A DNA stretch of 64,000 bases. Source: Pseudoflavitalea sp. G-6-1-2. Its GTDB lineage: Bacteria > Bacteroidota > Bacteroidia > Chitinophagales > Chitinophagaceae. Numbering within the stretch: position 1 is the stretch's first letter; each line of letters begins with the position of its first letter. Below, in pieces: positions 17,056-27,600 of this stretch. The notes under the pieces were generated by a model, which saw only the letters and a list, made by a program, of their open reading frames with translations, did not search any database and had not been told where the DNA came from. The DNA is taken from NCBI RefSeq assembly GCF_012927185.1, contig NZ_JABBGB010000004.1, forward strand, positions 62,001 through 126,000, read 5' to 3'. The translations under genes and the position numbers were made by a program.

Positions 17056-17086
17056 AAAAAGACTGCCCGTCCCCGGCAGTCTTTTT
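17056..17086. terminator. Bidirectional terminator
   Basis: Perfect 12 bp stem (aaaaagactgcc / ggcagtcttttt) with a seven-base loop, 43 bp after the exported-protein gene. The A and T runs at either end allow termination on both strands. Confidence 0.88.
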
Positions 17087-17231
17087 ACGTTTAAAACAGT
17101 CCCGTCCCGTTATTCTGCAATCCATCGTCGAATTCAGTTGATTCGTCGCAAGCCACTGCTGCCAGCTGCCGCCATACTGTACTTTTGGCCGAAACGATAC
17201 CAGGTTCAGTAATATCAGTAACTGAAAGGCA

Positions 17232-18365
17232 ATGATTTGCAGCAATAGAAAAATCTACCGGAATGTAAAGGCGGCCGAGCTCACAGCATGGCTGCTCTAT
17301 GTGCTGTTCTGGAGTGTGTTTTTCTATCTGGTGCTCGATATGAGCTATCATCCTAAAAATAAACTCACCTACGCCTATATCAATCTCATCGATTCTGCCA
17401 TCAAGATCATTTTCACAATCCCGCTCTGGTGGCTCTTCATAGTAAAGCTGGCCAATGTTCCCCTACGCATCAAGCTGCTGCTGCATATCCCCGCATTGGC
17501 CGTTTTCTGTTACGTGTGGGTGCATGTGTATGGCTACACTATCACCAAACTCTGTCTCACTGTTTTTGATGTAACCACTTCCATGTGGGATGTTTATATC
17601 ACGGCGCTTTTTTATTGCGGCGAATTCGCCGTATTTCATGGATACAATTACTGGCTTCGCACCAAAAAGCAACATATCCGCGAACAGGAACTGATGGAAC
17701 TCAGCCACCGCAGCGAAATCAGGGCTTTGAAAGCGCAGATAGAACCGCATTTTCTTTTCAATACACTCAATAGCATCAGCGCTTCCGTACCGCCTTCACT
17801 CGAAGAAGCAAGAGTGTTGATTGCCAAACTCGCAGACACTTTCAGGTATGCACTGAAAGTGAGTGAACGCAGCGCCGTTCCTCTGGAAGAAGAGATCGGA
17901 TTCGTGCGCACCTGGCTTTCACTCGAAAAACACCGGTTCGGAGAAAGACTGAAACTGGTGTATGATATCGACCCCGAAACCCTTTCCACATCTGTACCTC
18001 CGATGATTCTGCAGCCTTTGCTGGAAAATGCATTGCATCATGGGATCAGTCCACTTGTAAATGGTGGAACTGTTACCGTGAGTTGCCAGCTCGAAGAGGA
18101 TCATGTTCGCATATCCATTTCCGATACCGGCATTGGTTACGATGGTCTGCTGACCGACCTGTTTCACAAAGGAGTAGGACTCAGCAATACCAGCAAACGC
18201 CTCGAATTGCTCTTTGGCGAACCGCTCAATATCAGCAGAAATACCACAGGCCTGCGGTTCACTTTCCGGATACCCATTTCCCAATCGGACAAAGAACAGG
18301 CCCTGTTTTATACGATGCCCAAATTATCAGGAACCCGCTCAGACAGGGTTTCATCCGAACAGTAA
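17232..18365 (+). CDS. LytS/YehU-type membrane sensor histidine kinase
   Basis: 377 residues: four predicted membrane helices in the first 140 residues, then a short linker helix and the His_kinase domain with the phospho-acceptor His at residue 173 (motif QIEPHFLFNTLNS), and a HATPase domain with PPMILQPLLENALHHG (N box) and ISDTGIGYDG (G1 box), GVGLSNTSKRL (G2). Such kinases normally phosphorylate a LytTR response regulator, but none is adjacent; the next gene is an FtsX-type permease 121 bp away. The only LytTR regulator in the window is 35 kb off. The C-terminal 30 residues after the ATPase domain are polar and unassigned. Confidence 0.9.
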   Translation: MICSNRKIYRNVKAAELTAWLLYVLFWSVFFYLVLDMSYHPKNKLTYAYINLIDSAIKIIFTIPLWWLFIVKLANVPLRIKLLLHIPALAVFCYVWVHVYGYTITKLCLTVFDVTTSMWDVYITALFYCGEFAVFHGYNYWLRTKKQHIREQELMELSHRSEIRALKAQIEPHFLFNTLNSISASVPPSLEEARVLIAKLADTFRYALKVSERSAVPLEEEIGFVRTWLSLEKHRFGERLKLVYDIDPETLSTSVPPMILQPLLENALHHGISPLVNGGTVTVSCQLEEDHVRISISDTGIGYDGLLTDLFHKGVGLSNTSKRLELLFGEPLNISRNTTGLRFTFRIPISQSDKEQALFYTMPKLSGTRSDRVSSEQ

Positions 18366-18486
18366 TGAACGCAGACTGTTCCAAAACCGGACGAACAACC
18401 TACCCTCACATCTTCTTATTCGCTGATTTTCAATCCGCTGCATTTCCGGCACTTTGTTGGTAATTTTAGAAGTTCAAGTATCGTCT

Positions 18487-20853
18487 ATGACTTCACACAG
18501 CCTGAAAATTACCTTCCGCAATATGTTCAGAAAGGGTTCCTGGAACCTGCTGAACATAGCAGGATTGGCCATTGGCATCACCTGCGCAGCACTCATTTTT
18601 CTATGGGTGGAAGATGAAACCAGTTACGACAATGTGCATCAGAAAAAAGAGCAACTCTACATCGCCACGGTGAATATGAAAACCGATGGAAGGATATTCA
18701 CGCACAATTCCACACCCGGACCAATGGCGCCCGTACTTAAAGCGGAGCTCCCCGGTGTAAAAGAAGTTTGCAGAATGACCGAAGGGACTAGCACCTCCCT
18801 CTTCACCATCGGCAACAATGCGTTGTATGCAGATGGAAGATTTGCAGAGCCATCCGCCTTCAGCATGTTCACGCTGCCATTCGTAGAAGGCAATGCAGCA
18901 ACGGCTTTCAGCCAGTTGCATTCGCTGGTGATCACGGAACGTACCGCCATTAAATTCTTCGGCACCTCCCATCAGGTTACCGGAAAGACCGTACGGATGA
19001 ACAACAATCAGGATTACGTGATTGGTGGCGTAGTGAAAGACATCCCCACCAACTCAAGCATCAGCTTTGAATGGCTGGCCCCCTTTCAGCTGTTTTCCGA
19101 TGAAAACCCCGGCGTAAAAAAATGGGATAATTTCTGCGTCAATACGTACGTTGAACTGGCGCCTGAAGCCGATGCAGATCAGGCCAACAAACTGCTCGCA
19201 CAATTTGTGAAGCAACGAAATCCTGAAGGCAATTCATCCATCTTTCTCTTCGGCATGAAAGAATGGCGCCTCTACGACCAGTTTGAAAACGGTGTTCAAA
19301 CCGGCGGAGGACGGATCACCTACGTGCGGCTATTCAGTTTCATTGCCTGGATCATTCTGCTGATCGCCTGCATCAATTTCATGAACCTCAGCACTGCCCG
19401 CAGCGAAAAGAAATCGAAGGAAGTGGGTGTTAGAAAAGTATTGGGGGCAGGCCGGTCCGGACTGATTGGCCAGTTCATCAGCGAGACCATGTTCATGAGT
19501 TTCATTGCAGCCATACTCGCCGTACTACTGGTTACGATGCTGCTGCCTGCATTCAATACTCTCGTGCAAAAAGACCTGAGCATATCCTTGAACAATCCCA
19601 GGCATATTTTTTCATTGCTGCTCATCAGTGTGGTATGCGGATTGGTGGCGGGCAGTTATCCATCTTTCTACCTTTCTTCTTTCAATCCCATTGCGGTTTT
19701 CAAAGGAACGGGAAAGCGTCAGGGCAGCGCCACTTTTATCCGAAAAGGACTGGTGGTACTGCAGTTCAGCGTTTCTATCATCCTCATCATCTGTACCGTG
19801 ATTGTGTATCAGCAGATCGATCACGCCAGAAACCGTGAGCTCGGATTCGAAAGAAAAAAACTCATCGCTATGGATGTTCAGGGCGATATGGTGAAACACT
19901 TCGATGCCATCGATCACGATCTCCGGATGAGTGGCCTCATCAGCAGCACAGCGCTTAGCGATCATAATACGTTAACAGCAGGAAACAATACCACCGGCTT
20001 TTCGTGGGAAGGAAAAGACCCGGACAAAATAGTGCTGATCAGTGTGAGAGTGGTAACAACTGATTTCCTCCATACATCAGGAATGAAGCTGGCGGAAGGA
20101 AGAACTTTCGAAAACAATCCTTCCGATACACTCAATGCAGTGATCACGGCTTCATTTGCAAAACTGATGGGCGGCAACTCCGCCATCGGAAAGATCATCT
20201 ACGACGACAATGTGCCTGTGCTCCGTGTAATTGGTGTAGTAAATGATTATGTGTATGGAGATATTTACAGCAACGCAGACCCCGTGGTGTTTGTCTGCAA
20301 TAAAACACATGCAAACGCTGTGATGTACATGCGGATGTCTGAAAATGCAGATGCACAGCGAACACTGGCTACCATTGAATCTGTGATGAAGAAACATAAC
20401 CCCGGATATCCCGTGTATTTCAGGTTTGTGGAAGACCAGTTCAATGCCATGCTTGGCAGTGAATTGCTGATAGGGAAACTCTCCAGAATATTTGCTTCGC
20501 TCGCTATTCTGATCTCCTGTTTGGGTTTATTTGGACTGGCTGCGTTCACCGCTGAACGCCGCACCAAAGAGATCGGTGTACGAAAAGTGATGGGAGCAAG
20601 CACAACAGGCATCACCACTTTACTGTCGAAAGATTTCCTGAAACTGGTGATCATCGCCGCCGTGATGGCGTTCCCTGTTGCATGGTATGCCATGCATCGG
20701 TGGCTGCAACAGTTCAACTACAGAGTGTCTGTGCAGGCATGGGTATTTGTAGCGGCAGGAGTACTGGCAGTGATCATTGCGTTGCTGACGATCGGCTTCC
20801 AGTCTGTGCGGGCAGCGAAAATGAATCCGGTGAAAAGCCTGCGTACCGAATAA
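18487..20853 (+). CDS. FtsX/MacB-type ABC transporter permease
   Basis: A 788-residue permease with the duplicated MacB_PCD plus FtsX layout seen in Bacteroidota: an N-terminal helix (LLNIAGLAIGITCAALIFLWV), a periplasmic domain, three helices (FIAWIILLIACINFMNLSTARS with the following EVGVRKVLGAGR coupling motif), a second N-terminal-like helix and periplasmic domain, then three final helices with TKEIGVRKVMGAS. The ATG at 18487 is chosen because it places this conserved N-terminus at the start; a TTG at 18454 adds 11 non-conserved residues. No ATPase gene is adjacent, so it must use one encoded elsewhere. It may be linked to the sensor kinase before it. Terminator follows. A homologue is encoded at 48768-51179. 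Confidence 0.88.
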   Translation: MTSHSLKITFRNMFRKGSWNLLNIAGLAIGITCAALIFLWVEDETSYDNVHQKKEQLYIATVNMKTDGRIFTHNSTPGPMAPVLKAELPGVKEVCRMTEGTSTSLFTIGNNALYADGRFAEPSAFSMFTLPFVEGNAATAFSQLHSLVITERTAIKFFGTSHQVTGKTVRMNNNQDYVIGGVVKDIPTNSSISFEWLAPFQLFSDENPGVKKWDNFCVNTYVELAPEADADQANKLLAQFVKQRNPEGNSSIFLFGMKEWRLYDQFENGVQTGGGRITYVRLFSFIAWIILLIACINFMNLSTARSEKKSKEVGVRKVLGAGRSGLIGQFISETMFMSFIAAILAVLLVTMLLPAFNTLVQKDLSISLNNPRHIFSLLLISVVCGLVAGSYPSFYLSSFNPIAVFKGTGKRQGSATFIRKGLVVLQFSVSIILIICTVIVYQQIDHARNRELGFERKKLIAMDVQGDMVKHFDAIDHDLRMSGLISSTALSDHNTLTAGNNTTGFSWEGKDPDKIVLISVRVVTTDFLHTSGMKLAEGRTFENNPSDTLNAVITASFAKLMGGNSAIGKIIYDDNVPVLRVIGVVNDYVYGDIYSNADPVVFVCNKTHANAVMYMRMSENADAQRTLATIESVMKKHNPGYPVYFRFVEDQFNAMLGSELLIGKLSRIFASLAILISCLGLFGLAAFTAERRTKEIGVRKVMGASTTGITTLLSKDFLKLVIIAAVMAFPVAWYAMHRWLQQFNYRVSVQAWVFVAAGVLAVIIALLTIGFQSVRAAKMNPVKSLRTE

Positions 20854-20880
20854 AACCTTTTCCTTTTAATTACACTAAGA

Positions 20881-20919
20881 AAAGAAGGCCATCTGAATTC
20901 AGACGGCCTTTCTTTTTTG
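20881..20919. terminator. Bidirectional terminator between convergent genes
   Basis: aaaagaaggcc ... ggcctttcttttttg with an inner tctga/tcaga pairing. It lies between the permease stop (20853) and the TlpA-like gene stop (20941), and has T-runs suited to both directions. Confidence 0.8.
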
Positions 20920-20940
20920 GTACACCTTTACGGGCTGGGA

Positions 20941-22035
20941 CTATTGTTTAGCAATCCATTCTTTGATTGCATCCATATCAACATTTGCAAGCACGATCTT
21001 TCCTGATGGATCGATCAGAAATTTCTGAGGCACTGCTCCTACTGCGTAATTCTTTGCTGTGGCCGATTTCCAGCCATCCTGATCTACCACCTGCTCCCAA
21101 GGGAGCTGATCTTTTTCAACAGCTTTCAGCCAGGCTTCCTTCTTTTCGTCGATGCTGATGCCGAGAAAAACAATATCCTTTCTGGTGAGGCTGTTGTAAT
21201 AAGCAAGCAGGTCCGGATTTTCTTTGCGGCAGGGACCGCACCAGCTGGCCCAGAAATCGATCACCAGATATTTGCCACGGAAGTCCGTAAGACTTTTGTT
21301 CTTGCCGTTCTTATCGGGCAAAGTGAAGGCCGGAGCAAGCTGCCCCGGCTGCACTTTTTTCCAAACTGCAAGACGGTTATTGATGATGGTAAGGAAATTA
21401 TTGGTGACTTTCTTTTTGTTAATGGTAGCAGCCAGTTCTTTCATCTCTGTAAAACTGAACTGATAGTAATTTGAATACAACAGGTAACTGCCGATAGCAT
21501 TGGCTGAATTTTCGCTGATCAGTTTGCGGAGCAACTCTGCCTCCTGCTTCTCTGCATTCAGTTCCATGTTGCGATAGAATTGCAGACTGTCGGTTCGCTG
21601 CTCTTTCTGAAGACGCGCGATTGCAAAACCTGCAATGCGCTTTTGCTCATATACAACCGCCTGAGCTTCCTGCACTTTATTCCATTGCTGCTGCAACTTA
21701 CCGCCTCGAATAGCAGGTCTGATAAGCCTTCCGGAGGTATGCAGTGTTCCATCCACCTGATATACGGTATCGCTTAACGCAAAGAAAGTAAGCGGGAATT
21801 CGTATTTGCCATACTGAAACCGAACGATGCTGGCATTGCCAATTTTTCCTTTCAGTGAAAAAGAACCGTTGATGATCGATGCAGAATCGAACAACACCCA
21901 GTTTTCTCCGGATGGTTTCAGCAGGTATACTTTCGTTTCTTTCGCGTTGCTGATAGTGCCGTTTACAGTATAGGCAGATGCGGTTAACGACACAGCAGAC
22001 AGGAGGGTCAGTGCAGGAATTAATTTTCTCAGCAT
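20941..22035 (-). CDS. DUF4369-TlpA thiol:disulfide oxidoreductase
   Basis: Exported thioredoxin-fold protein. Residues 1-21 form a signal peptide, 22-110 a DUF4369-like beta domain (YTVNGTISNAKETKVYLLK), 111-225 a helical linker, and 228-364 a TlpA/AhpC-type thioredoxin domain with the active site WASWCGPC (Cys266, Cys269) and the cis-Pro region AVPQKFLIDPSG. Such proteins reduce or isomerise periplasmic disulfides or bind small ligands. The gene is the last of the SusC/SusD operon, 3 bp after another thioredoxin-like gene, so the pair probably acts on a substrate or on proteins of that uptake system. Confidence 0.9.
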   Translation of the reverse strand: MLRKLIPALTLLSAVSLTASAYTVNGTISNAKETKVYLLKPSGENWVLFDSASIINGSFSLKGKIGNASIVRFQYGKYEFPLTFFALSDTVYQVDGTLHTSGRLIRPAIRGGKLQQQWNKVQEAQAVVYEQKRIAGFAIARLQKEQRTDSLQFYRNMELNAEKQEAELLRKLISENSANAIGSYLLYSNYYQFSFTEMKELAATINKKKVTNNFLTIINNRLAVWKKVQPGQLAPAFTLPDKNGKNKSLTDFRGKYLVIDFWASWCGPCRKENPDLLAYYNSLTRKDIVFLGISIDEKKEAWLKAVEKDQLPWEQVVDQDGWKSATAKNYAVGAVPQKFLIDPSGKIVLANVDMDAIKEWIAKQ

Positions 22036-22038
22036 GCT

Positions 22039-23238
22039 TTAGAGTTTTTCAATTTTGTCGATGATCGCCTGCGCCAGTTTCTGAATTTTGGATGTTTCCA
22101 GATCTGCGAGCTGACGTGCTTTCCGCGCTGCTTTCAATCCTTCTTCTTTGTATCCGAGTACATAACAGGCTTCAGCAAGTGTAGCCTGATTGCTGTATTC
22201 TTCAGGTTCGAGCATTGCGGCGAGTCTTGCCATTTCATAACATTGTTTTTGCACTGCCGTGTCGCCATTGGACATATAGCCTGCGCGGCGGGCAATGAAA
22301 CTGAGATCATCAGGATTATTGCGCAAAGCTCCTGCCTGTGCAGTGCGGGCGGTTGCGAGAAACGCTTCTGTGTTCTTGTTGGTGAGATAGTACTCCACCT
22401 GCAGCATCACAGCGTTGCGTTGCGCCACTGCGCTGGTATCACGAAGAATAAGTGTGAGCTTATCGAAAAATGCTTTGTCGTTTTTGGAACGGATCAGTCC
22501 ATACATGGTAGAACTGGCCAGCTGACTGAGTTTGGTGCGGATCGACGCCTCATCTGCAAATGCTTTGAATGATTGCTGATGGGCGATGAAGTAGCTGCCC
22601 AGTTTATCTTCTTCCTCACGCGCAAAGGTTTTAATGATGGTCCAGCCGAGTGGGGAATTCAGCTCTTCTTCTTTCACACGGGTGATAAGTTCGGTACGCA
22701 CCTTATCGAACTGGCCGCCGTTTACGCGTTGCAATACAATTGCATAATCGGTGAGCAGCTGAAGGGATCGGTCGCCTGCATTGAATTTCTTTTCCATGGC
22801 AGCGAGTGTGCTTCCCGGATCATTGGCGCGTTTGGCTTCGGTAAGGAACTCCGCCACACTCATTTTCGATCCGGTGCGGTGAATCTGATTGCCTTTGGCA
22901 TCGAGAAAGAGATAAGTAGGGAAGCTGGTTACTTTGTATTTTTCGCGCAGCGCAATACCTTCTCCTTTCTCCATATCGATTTTGAAGTTGATGAATTGTT
23001 TGTTGAAATACTGATGTACAGTATCGTTCACAAATACAAACTTCTCCATCCATTTGCAGGGAGCACACCAGCTGGTGTAGCAGTCTACGAAAACAAGCTT
23101 GTTGCTTTTCGCAGCGGCCTGCAACGCTTCGTTAAAGCTTTGATTGGTGAACTGAATGGTGTTCTTTTCCTGAGCAAAAAGGGAGATGCTGCTGAAGATC
23201 AGCAGCATCATCCCCGGTACGTTTTTGAAAACTGACAT
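22039..23238 (-). CDS. Exported thioredoxin-like protein with C-terminal helical domain
   Basis: 399 residues: signal peptide (to about residue 22, SLFAQ), a thioredoxin_7/DsbD-gamma-like domain with CYTSWCAPCKWMEKFVF (Cys58, Cys61) and the cis-Pro loop VTSFPTYLFLD, then about 230 residues of helical repeats resembling TPR-type packing. CxxC with an adjacent KWME is typical of periplasmic reducing proteins. It follows the SusD gene by 23 bp and precedes the TlpA-like gene by 3 bp. Alternative starts at Met10 or Met11 would still leave a signal peptide. The substrate is unknown. Confidence 0.87.
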   Translation of the reverse strand: MSVFKNVPGMMLLIFSSISLFAQEKNTIQFTNQSFNEALQAAAKSNKLVFVDCYTSWCAPCKWMEKFVFVNDTVHQYFNKQFINFKIDMEKGEGIALREKYKVTSFPTYLFLDAKGNQIHRTGSKMSVAEFLTEAKRANDPGSTLAAMEKKFNAGDRSLQLLTDYAIVLQRVNGGQFDKVRTELITRVKEEELNSPLGWTIIKTFAREEEDKLGSYFIAHQQSFKAFADEASIRTKLSQLASSTMYGLIRSKNDKAFFDKLTLILRDTSAVAQRNAVMLQVEYYLTNKNTEAFLATARTAQAGALRNNPDDLSFIARRAGYMSNGDTAVQKQCYEMARLAAMLEPEEYSNQATLAEACYVLGYKEEGLKAARKARQLADLETSKIQKLAQAIIDKIEKL

Positions 23239-23261
23239 ACGGGTAATTTATTAAGAGAGAT

Positions 23262-24641
23262 CTAATAATCAGGGTTCTGCGCCACCAGCCCTTTGGAAAG
23301 TTGTACAGACATTTTGGGAATAGGCATAATATACCTGCTCGGAGAAATTACACCGGGCCTGATGTTTTTGATAATGATATCGCCGAGGCTTGCATAACGA
23401 ACCAGATCGAACCACTCTTCTCCGCTTTCAGCGCCCAGCTCGCGAATTTTCTCACCACGGATCAGCTGCAGCAGTTCAACGGGATCATCACTGGTGAATT
23501 CAGCCATTTCTACCCGTTTGCGAACAGCATTAATGGCATCTCTTGCATCCTGCAGATTTCCATTGCTGCGCACAACGGCTTCTGCACGGATAAGATACAT
23601 TTCTGCCAGACGGAGAAAGTATTCGGTATCTCCACTAACTGCCTGCCCTCCAGGGATAGTATTGTTGGTGAACTTTCTGTTTCTCAGAGCGCCTGAAACT
23701 GTTGTAAGCGCAGCAGTATCACGGTTATCTCCTATAAGCATCAATTTGTAAAACGCTGATGGAATATAGGTAGAGCGATACATGAACGCTTTGTTGTTGC
23801 GATCAGATTTATCATCATAGGGTAGCTGAAACATGGCCTCCAGCGGCGAGAAAAATATCTTCTTGCTCCAGATATCAGAGAACTTGTTTTCAAGTTTGAA
23901 AGGACCTTCATCGATCACTTGTTTTGCCAGTGCGGCTGCACCTGCATAGTCTTTCATGTACAGCAGCACTTTCGCTTTCAAACCTTTTGCCGCCTGGCGT
24001 GATGCGTATAAAGTTTTTTTGAATGAAGGAGCTTTATTGATAGCCTCATCGAGATCAGACAGAATCAGATCATACGCTTCTTTTACGGTGCCTCTTGGAG
24101 ACGGTTCAGCTGATTCTACCGGAGCAGTTTTCAGTACGATGCCGAATTTGGAATTCAGATCGTAATGCTGGGCAAACATCCGGAGCAGATAGAAATTGCA
24201 GAGGGCGCGGAGAAATTTCGCTTCTCCCAACACTTCATTCTTGCGAACATCCGGAGTTTCGATCTGAGGTACGTAAAGTATCAGATAGTTGGTGGCATTT
24301 ATTACAGCGTACAGTTTGGTGTAAACTGCATCGAGCGTATAGTTGTCGGCGCTTGTTTCGTTATTGGAGAAACTGATCTCAGAAGATCCCCCCTGAGTTC
24401 CCGGCGCCATGGTGCCACCAAGCAGGCAGGCAGTTCCTGGATAGTATACATTTATCTCGAGGCCTGTTTTCAGCTTGCTGTATGCTCCAATCATCGCGCT
24501 GTTGGCCTGCGAAATATTTCTGATGGCCTTATCTTCCGGCAGTTGATTCACAGGATCAACATCTACCACATCCACCAGGTTGCAACTGGTAATGGAAAAA
24601 AGTGTGGCGGCAATACCTGCTATATAAATATGCTTTAACAT
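23262..24641 (-). CDS. SusD/RagB-type nutrient-binding lipoprotein
   Basis: Surface lipoprotein that forms the lid of a SusC channel. The signal peptide ends in the lipobox SITSC, giving a lipid-anchored Cys at residue 20, and 459 residues is normal for the short SusD group. Typical motifs: LPEDKAIRNISQANSAMIGAYSKLKTG at the N-terminus, EVLGEAKFLRALCNFYLLRMFAQHY in the TPR-like helical part, and the closing region with YFLRLAEMYLIRAEAVVRSNG and IRGEKIRELGAESGEEWFDLVRY. It lies 12 bp downstream of the SusC gene. The substrate cannot be inferred; no glycoside hydrolase or peptidase is in the operon. Confidence 0.94.
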   Translation of the reverse strand: MLKHIYIAGIAATLFSITSCNLVDVVDVDPVNQLPEDKAIRNISQANSAMIGAYSKLKTGLEINVYYPGTACLLGGTMAPGTQGGSSEISFSNNETSADNYTLDAVYTKLYAVINATNYLILYVPQIETPDVRKNEVLGEAKFLRALCNFYLLRMFAQHYDLNSKFGIVLKTAPVESAEPSPRGTVKEAYDLILSDLDEAINKAPSFKKTLYASRQAAKGLKAKVLLYMKDYAGAAALAKQVIDEGPFKLENKFSDIWSKKIFFSPLEAMFQLPYDDKSDRNNKAFMYRSTYIPSAFYKLMLIGDNRDTAALTTVSGALRNRKFTNNTIPGGQAVSGDTEYFLRLAEMYLIRAEAVVRSNGNLQDARDAINAVRKRVEMAEFTSDDPVELLQLIRGEKIRELGAESGEEWFDLVRYASLGDIIIKNIRPGVISPSRYIMPIPKMSVQLSKGLVAQNPDY

Positions 24642-24653
24642 GATTATTTCAGT

Positions 24654-27600
24654 TTAGAAGTTAGCAGTAAATCCGATTGTAAAGGTTCTGGTCAGTGGGT
24701 AGGTATTGCCATCCACTCCCTGCGCAAAGTTGTTGGTGCCCGCTGAGTTCACTTCAGGATCGAGACCTCTGTATCCGGTAAGTACAAATACATTGCTTAC
24801 AGATGCATAAGCCCTTACACCAGTAAGGAAAAGGCTGCGAAGGAAATTGTTGCGCAATTGATAGCTAACCTGCACATTCTTCAGTTTGATGAATGTGCCA
24901 TCTTCAATAAACAGATCAGAAGTACGGCTGTTTTTGTTTGGATCTCCCTGTGCCATTCTTGGAACCCAGGTATTGGTGTTTTGCGGAGTCCAGGCATTTA
25001 AGATATCTGTAGAATAATTGTTGTTATTGGTAGAGAAGATCATCATGTCTTTCAATCCGCTATTCCAAACTTTATTGCCAATGGAGAAGTTGAAGAACAT
25101 GCTTACTTCGAGGTTTTTGTAGCGGATAATATTGTTCCAGCCACCATAAAAATCAGGTTCTGATTTTCCGATGTATGCGTCTCCGTCATCTACAGTGATC
25201 TGTCCGTCTCCATTGATGTCTACGAACTTATAATCGCCGGGTCTTGTATTAGCTGACTGATAAGCGCCTCCCGGAGCTTTTGCATTCAGGGCATCGATTT
25301 CCGCCTGACTTTGGAAAATGCCGGCTGTTTTGTAGCCGGTGAAATATCCCATTGACTGACCTTCTTCGAGGTTACGGTATCTTCCTCCGTTCAGTTTAAG
25401 TACTTTACTGCGTTGTCTGGTTATGTTGAAATCAACCAGGAAAGCAAAATCTTTCTTGTTTACCAGATCGCTGCCGATCTGCAGTTCCCATCCCTGATTC
25501 AGAAAATCGCCGAGGTTATCCCACTGCTCTCTTCCTCCGGTTTCACGAATGATGTCTTTCTGCACAATCATTCCGTTGGTTACTTTTCTGTAGTAGCCTA
25601 CTGATCCGCGGAGTTTGTTATTGAAGAGGTTGAAGTCGGCAGCGATATCCAGCTGATTGGTTGTTTCCCATCTGATGTTCGGATTGGGGATTTCAATATT
25701 GGAGACGCCGTTGGATCCTCCATAAAAATTACCTGCCCCGAAGAATACATCCCAGATGAAATCGGCGAAGTTGGCTGAACCGGATTTACCATAGGATGCA
25801 CGCAGTTTCAGATCTGTAACAACTTTATTTCCCAACAGAAAATTCTCTCTTGAAAGGCGCCATGCAACTGCACCGGAAGGGAAATAACCTGTACGGTAGT
25901 TGGGACCGAATTTGGTAGAGCGGTCTGTACGTCCGGTGAAAGTGAGGTAATATTTTCCGTCGTAATTATAGTTTGCTCTCGCAAAGTAAGAGGCAATACC
26001 ACTATTGGTTCCCCCACTTTTGTAGATAGAGATAAGATCGGCACCACCGAGATGATTCAGTACGTTATCGTCATTGAAATTGGTGGATTCAAGCTGTACG
26101 TAGTTAGATCTCAGTGAAGAGAATGAAGTTCCCAGCACTGCATTGATACCGTGCATTCCAATACGGTTGTTGTAGGTGATCGTATTATCGAACACTGTTG
26201 TATTGGTATTGCTGATATAGTCTCTTCTGGAACCTTTTCTTTTGTTGTAGGCTTCGAACACATCGGTTGAAGGCACATATTCTTCACTGGTTCCTTTGAG
26301 AGAGGTTACTGAGAACGCAGAACGGAACACCAATCCTTTCAGCAATTCCAGTTCGCCAAAGAAAGAGGTGAGGATGGTTTGGTTCTTCAGTTTATTGGGC
26401 TGCAGCATGCGTGCAACTGGGTTGGAAATTACACTGTCTGGTGACGCGCCATAATTTCCTTTCGCATCATAGATGGGAATATCCGGGCGATATCTTACCA
26501 ATGTGTAATACTGGCCGGTGCCTCTTCCATTGGTTTCATTCACACTGAAGTTGATATTGGTTCCAAAGCGGAGTTTTTCAAACAGGGTACTTTCGAGGCT
26601 CGCTCTGAGGTTTTGTCTGGAGAAATTTGTTCCGATGATTGCTCCATTGTTTTTGGTAAGTCCTCCTGAGAATGAATAGAGTGTATTTCCACTGGGACTG
26701 CCACCGCTGATATTGAGATAAATATCATTTGAGGTACTCGTACGCGTAGACTCGTTTGCCCAGTTGGTGCTGGCGCCGGGATATGGATTGAAGTTTGAAG
26801 GCAGTTTATCTGCCCCATATGCATCAGTTACCAGTTTATGATACTGATCTGCATTCAGCATGGTGTATTCCTTTACAAACTTATCTGCAGCTGTATTTAC
26901 ATTGAAGGTGATATTAGGCTTCTCTCCTTTCTTTCCTTTTTTAGTGGTAACCAGCACAACGCCATTGGCGCCTCTTGAACCATAGATGGCTGTTCCCGAT
27001 GCATCTTTCAGGATGTCGATGCTTTCAATGTCTTCTGAATTGATGCTGGCAAGCGGAGATATCTTATTGCGCGTACCAGAATTGTAGACTTCATTTCCGT
27101 AGCCGTCACCCACTTCCATGGGAATTCCGTCGATTACATAAAGTGGTTCATTGCTGCCGTTTGCTGAAGTGGCGCCACGAACACGAATGGTAGCAACAGC
27201 ACCGGGGGCACCGGTGGTTTTAGTTACGAGTACACCAGCTGAACGGCCGGCCATCATAACATCGAAAGTGCTTGCATTCATTTTGTTCAGTTCATCTCCT
27301 TTGAGTGAACTAACAGAGCCGGTTACATCCTTACGGCTTACCTGCCCATAACCTACTACCACTACGCTTTCCAGCTGCTTGTTATCTTTTTTCAGAATTA
27401 CGTTCAGTGTATCATTCACTACAGGCACATCCTTTGCCTCAAATCCGGCGGATGAAACATGCACCAGATTTCTGCCGGCAGGGATCTTTATCTGAAACCT
27501 TCCTTCATTATCTGTATACACTCCTTTGAATGATCCTTTCACTTCAACGGAAACTCCGGGGATTCCTTTGTTGTCTTCATCCACCACTCTTCCTCGTACT

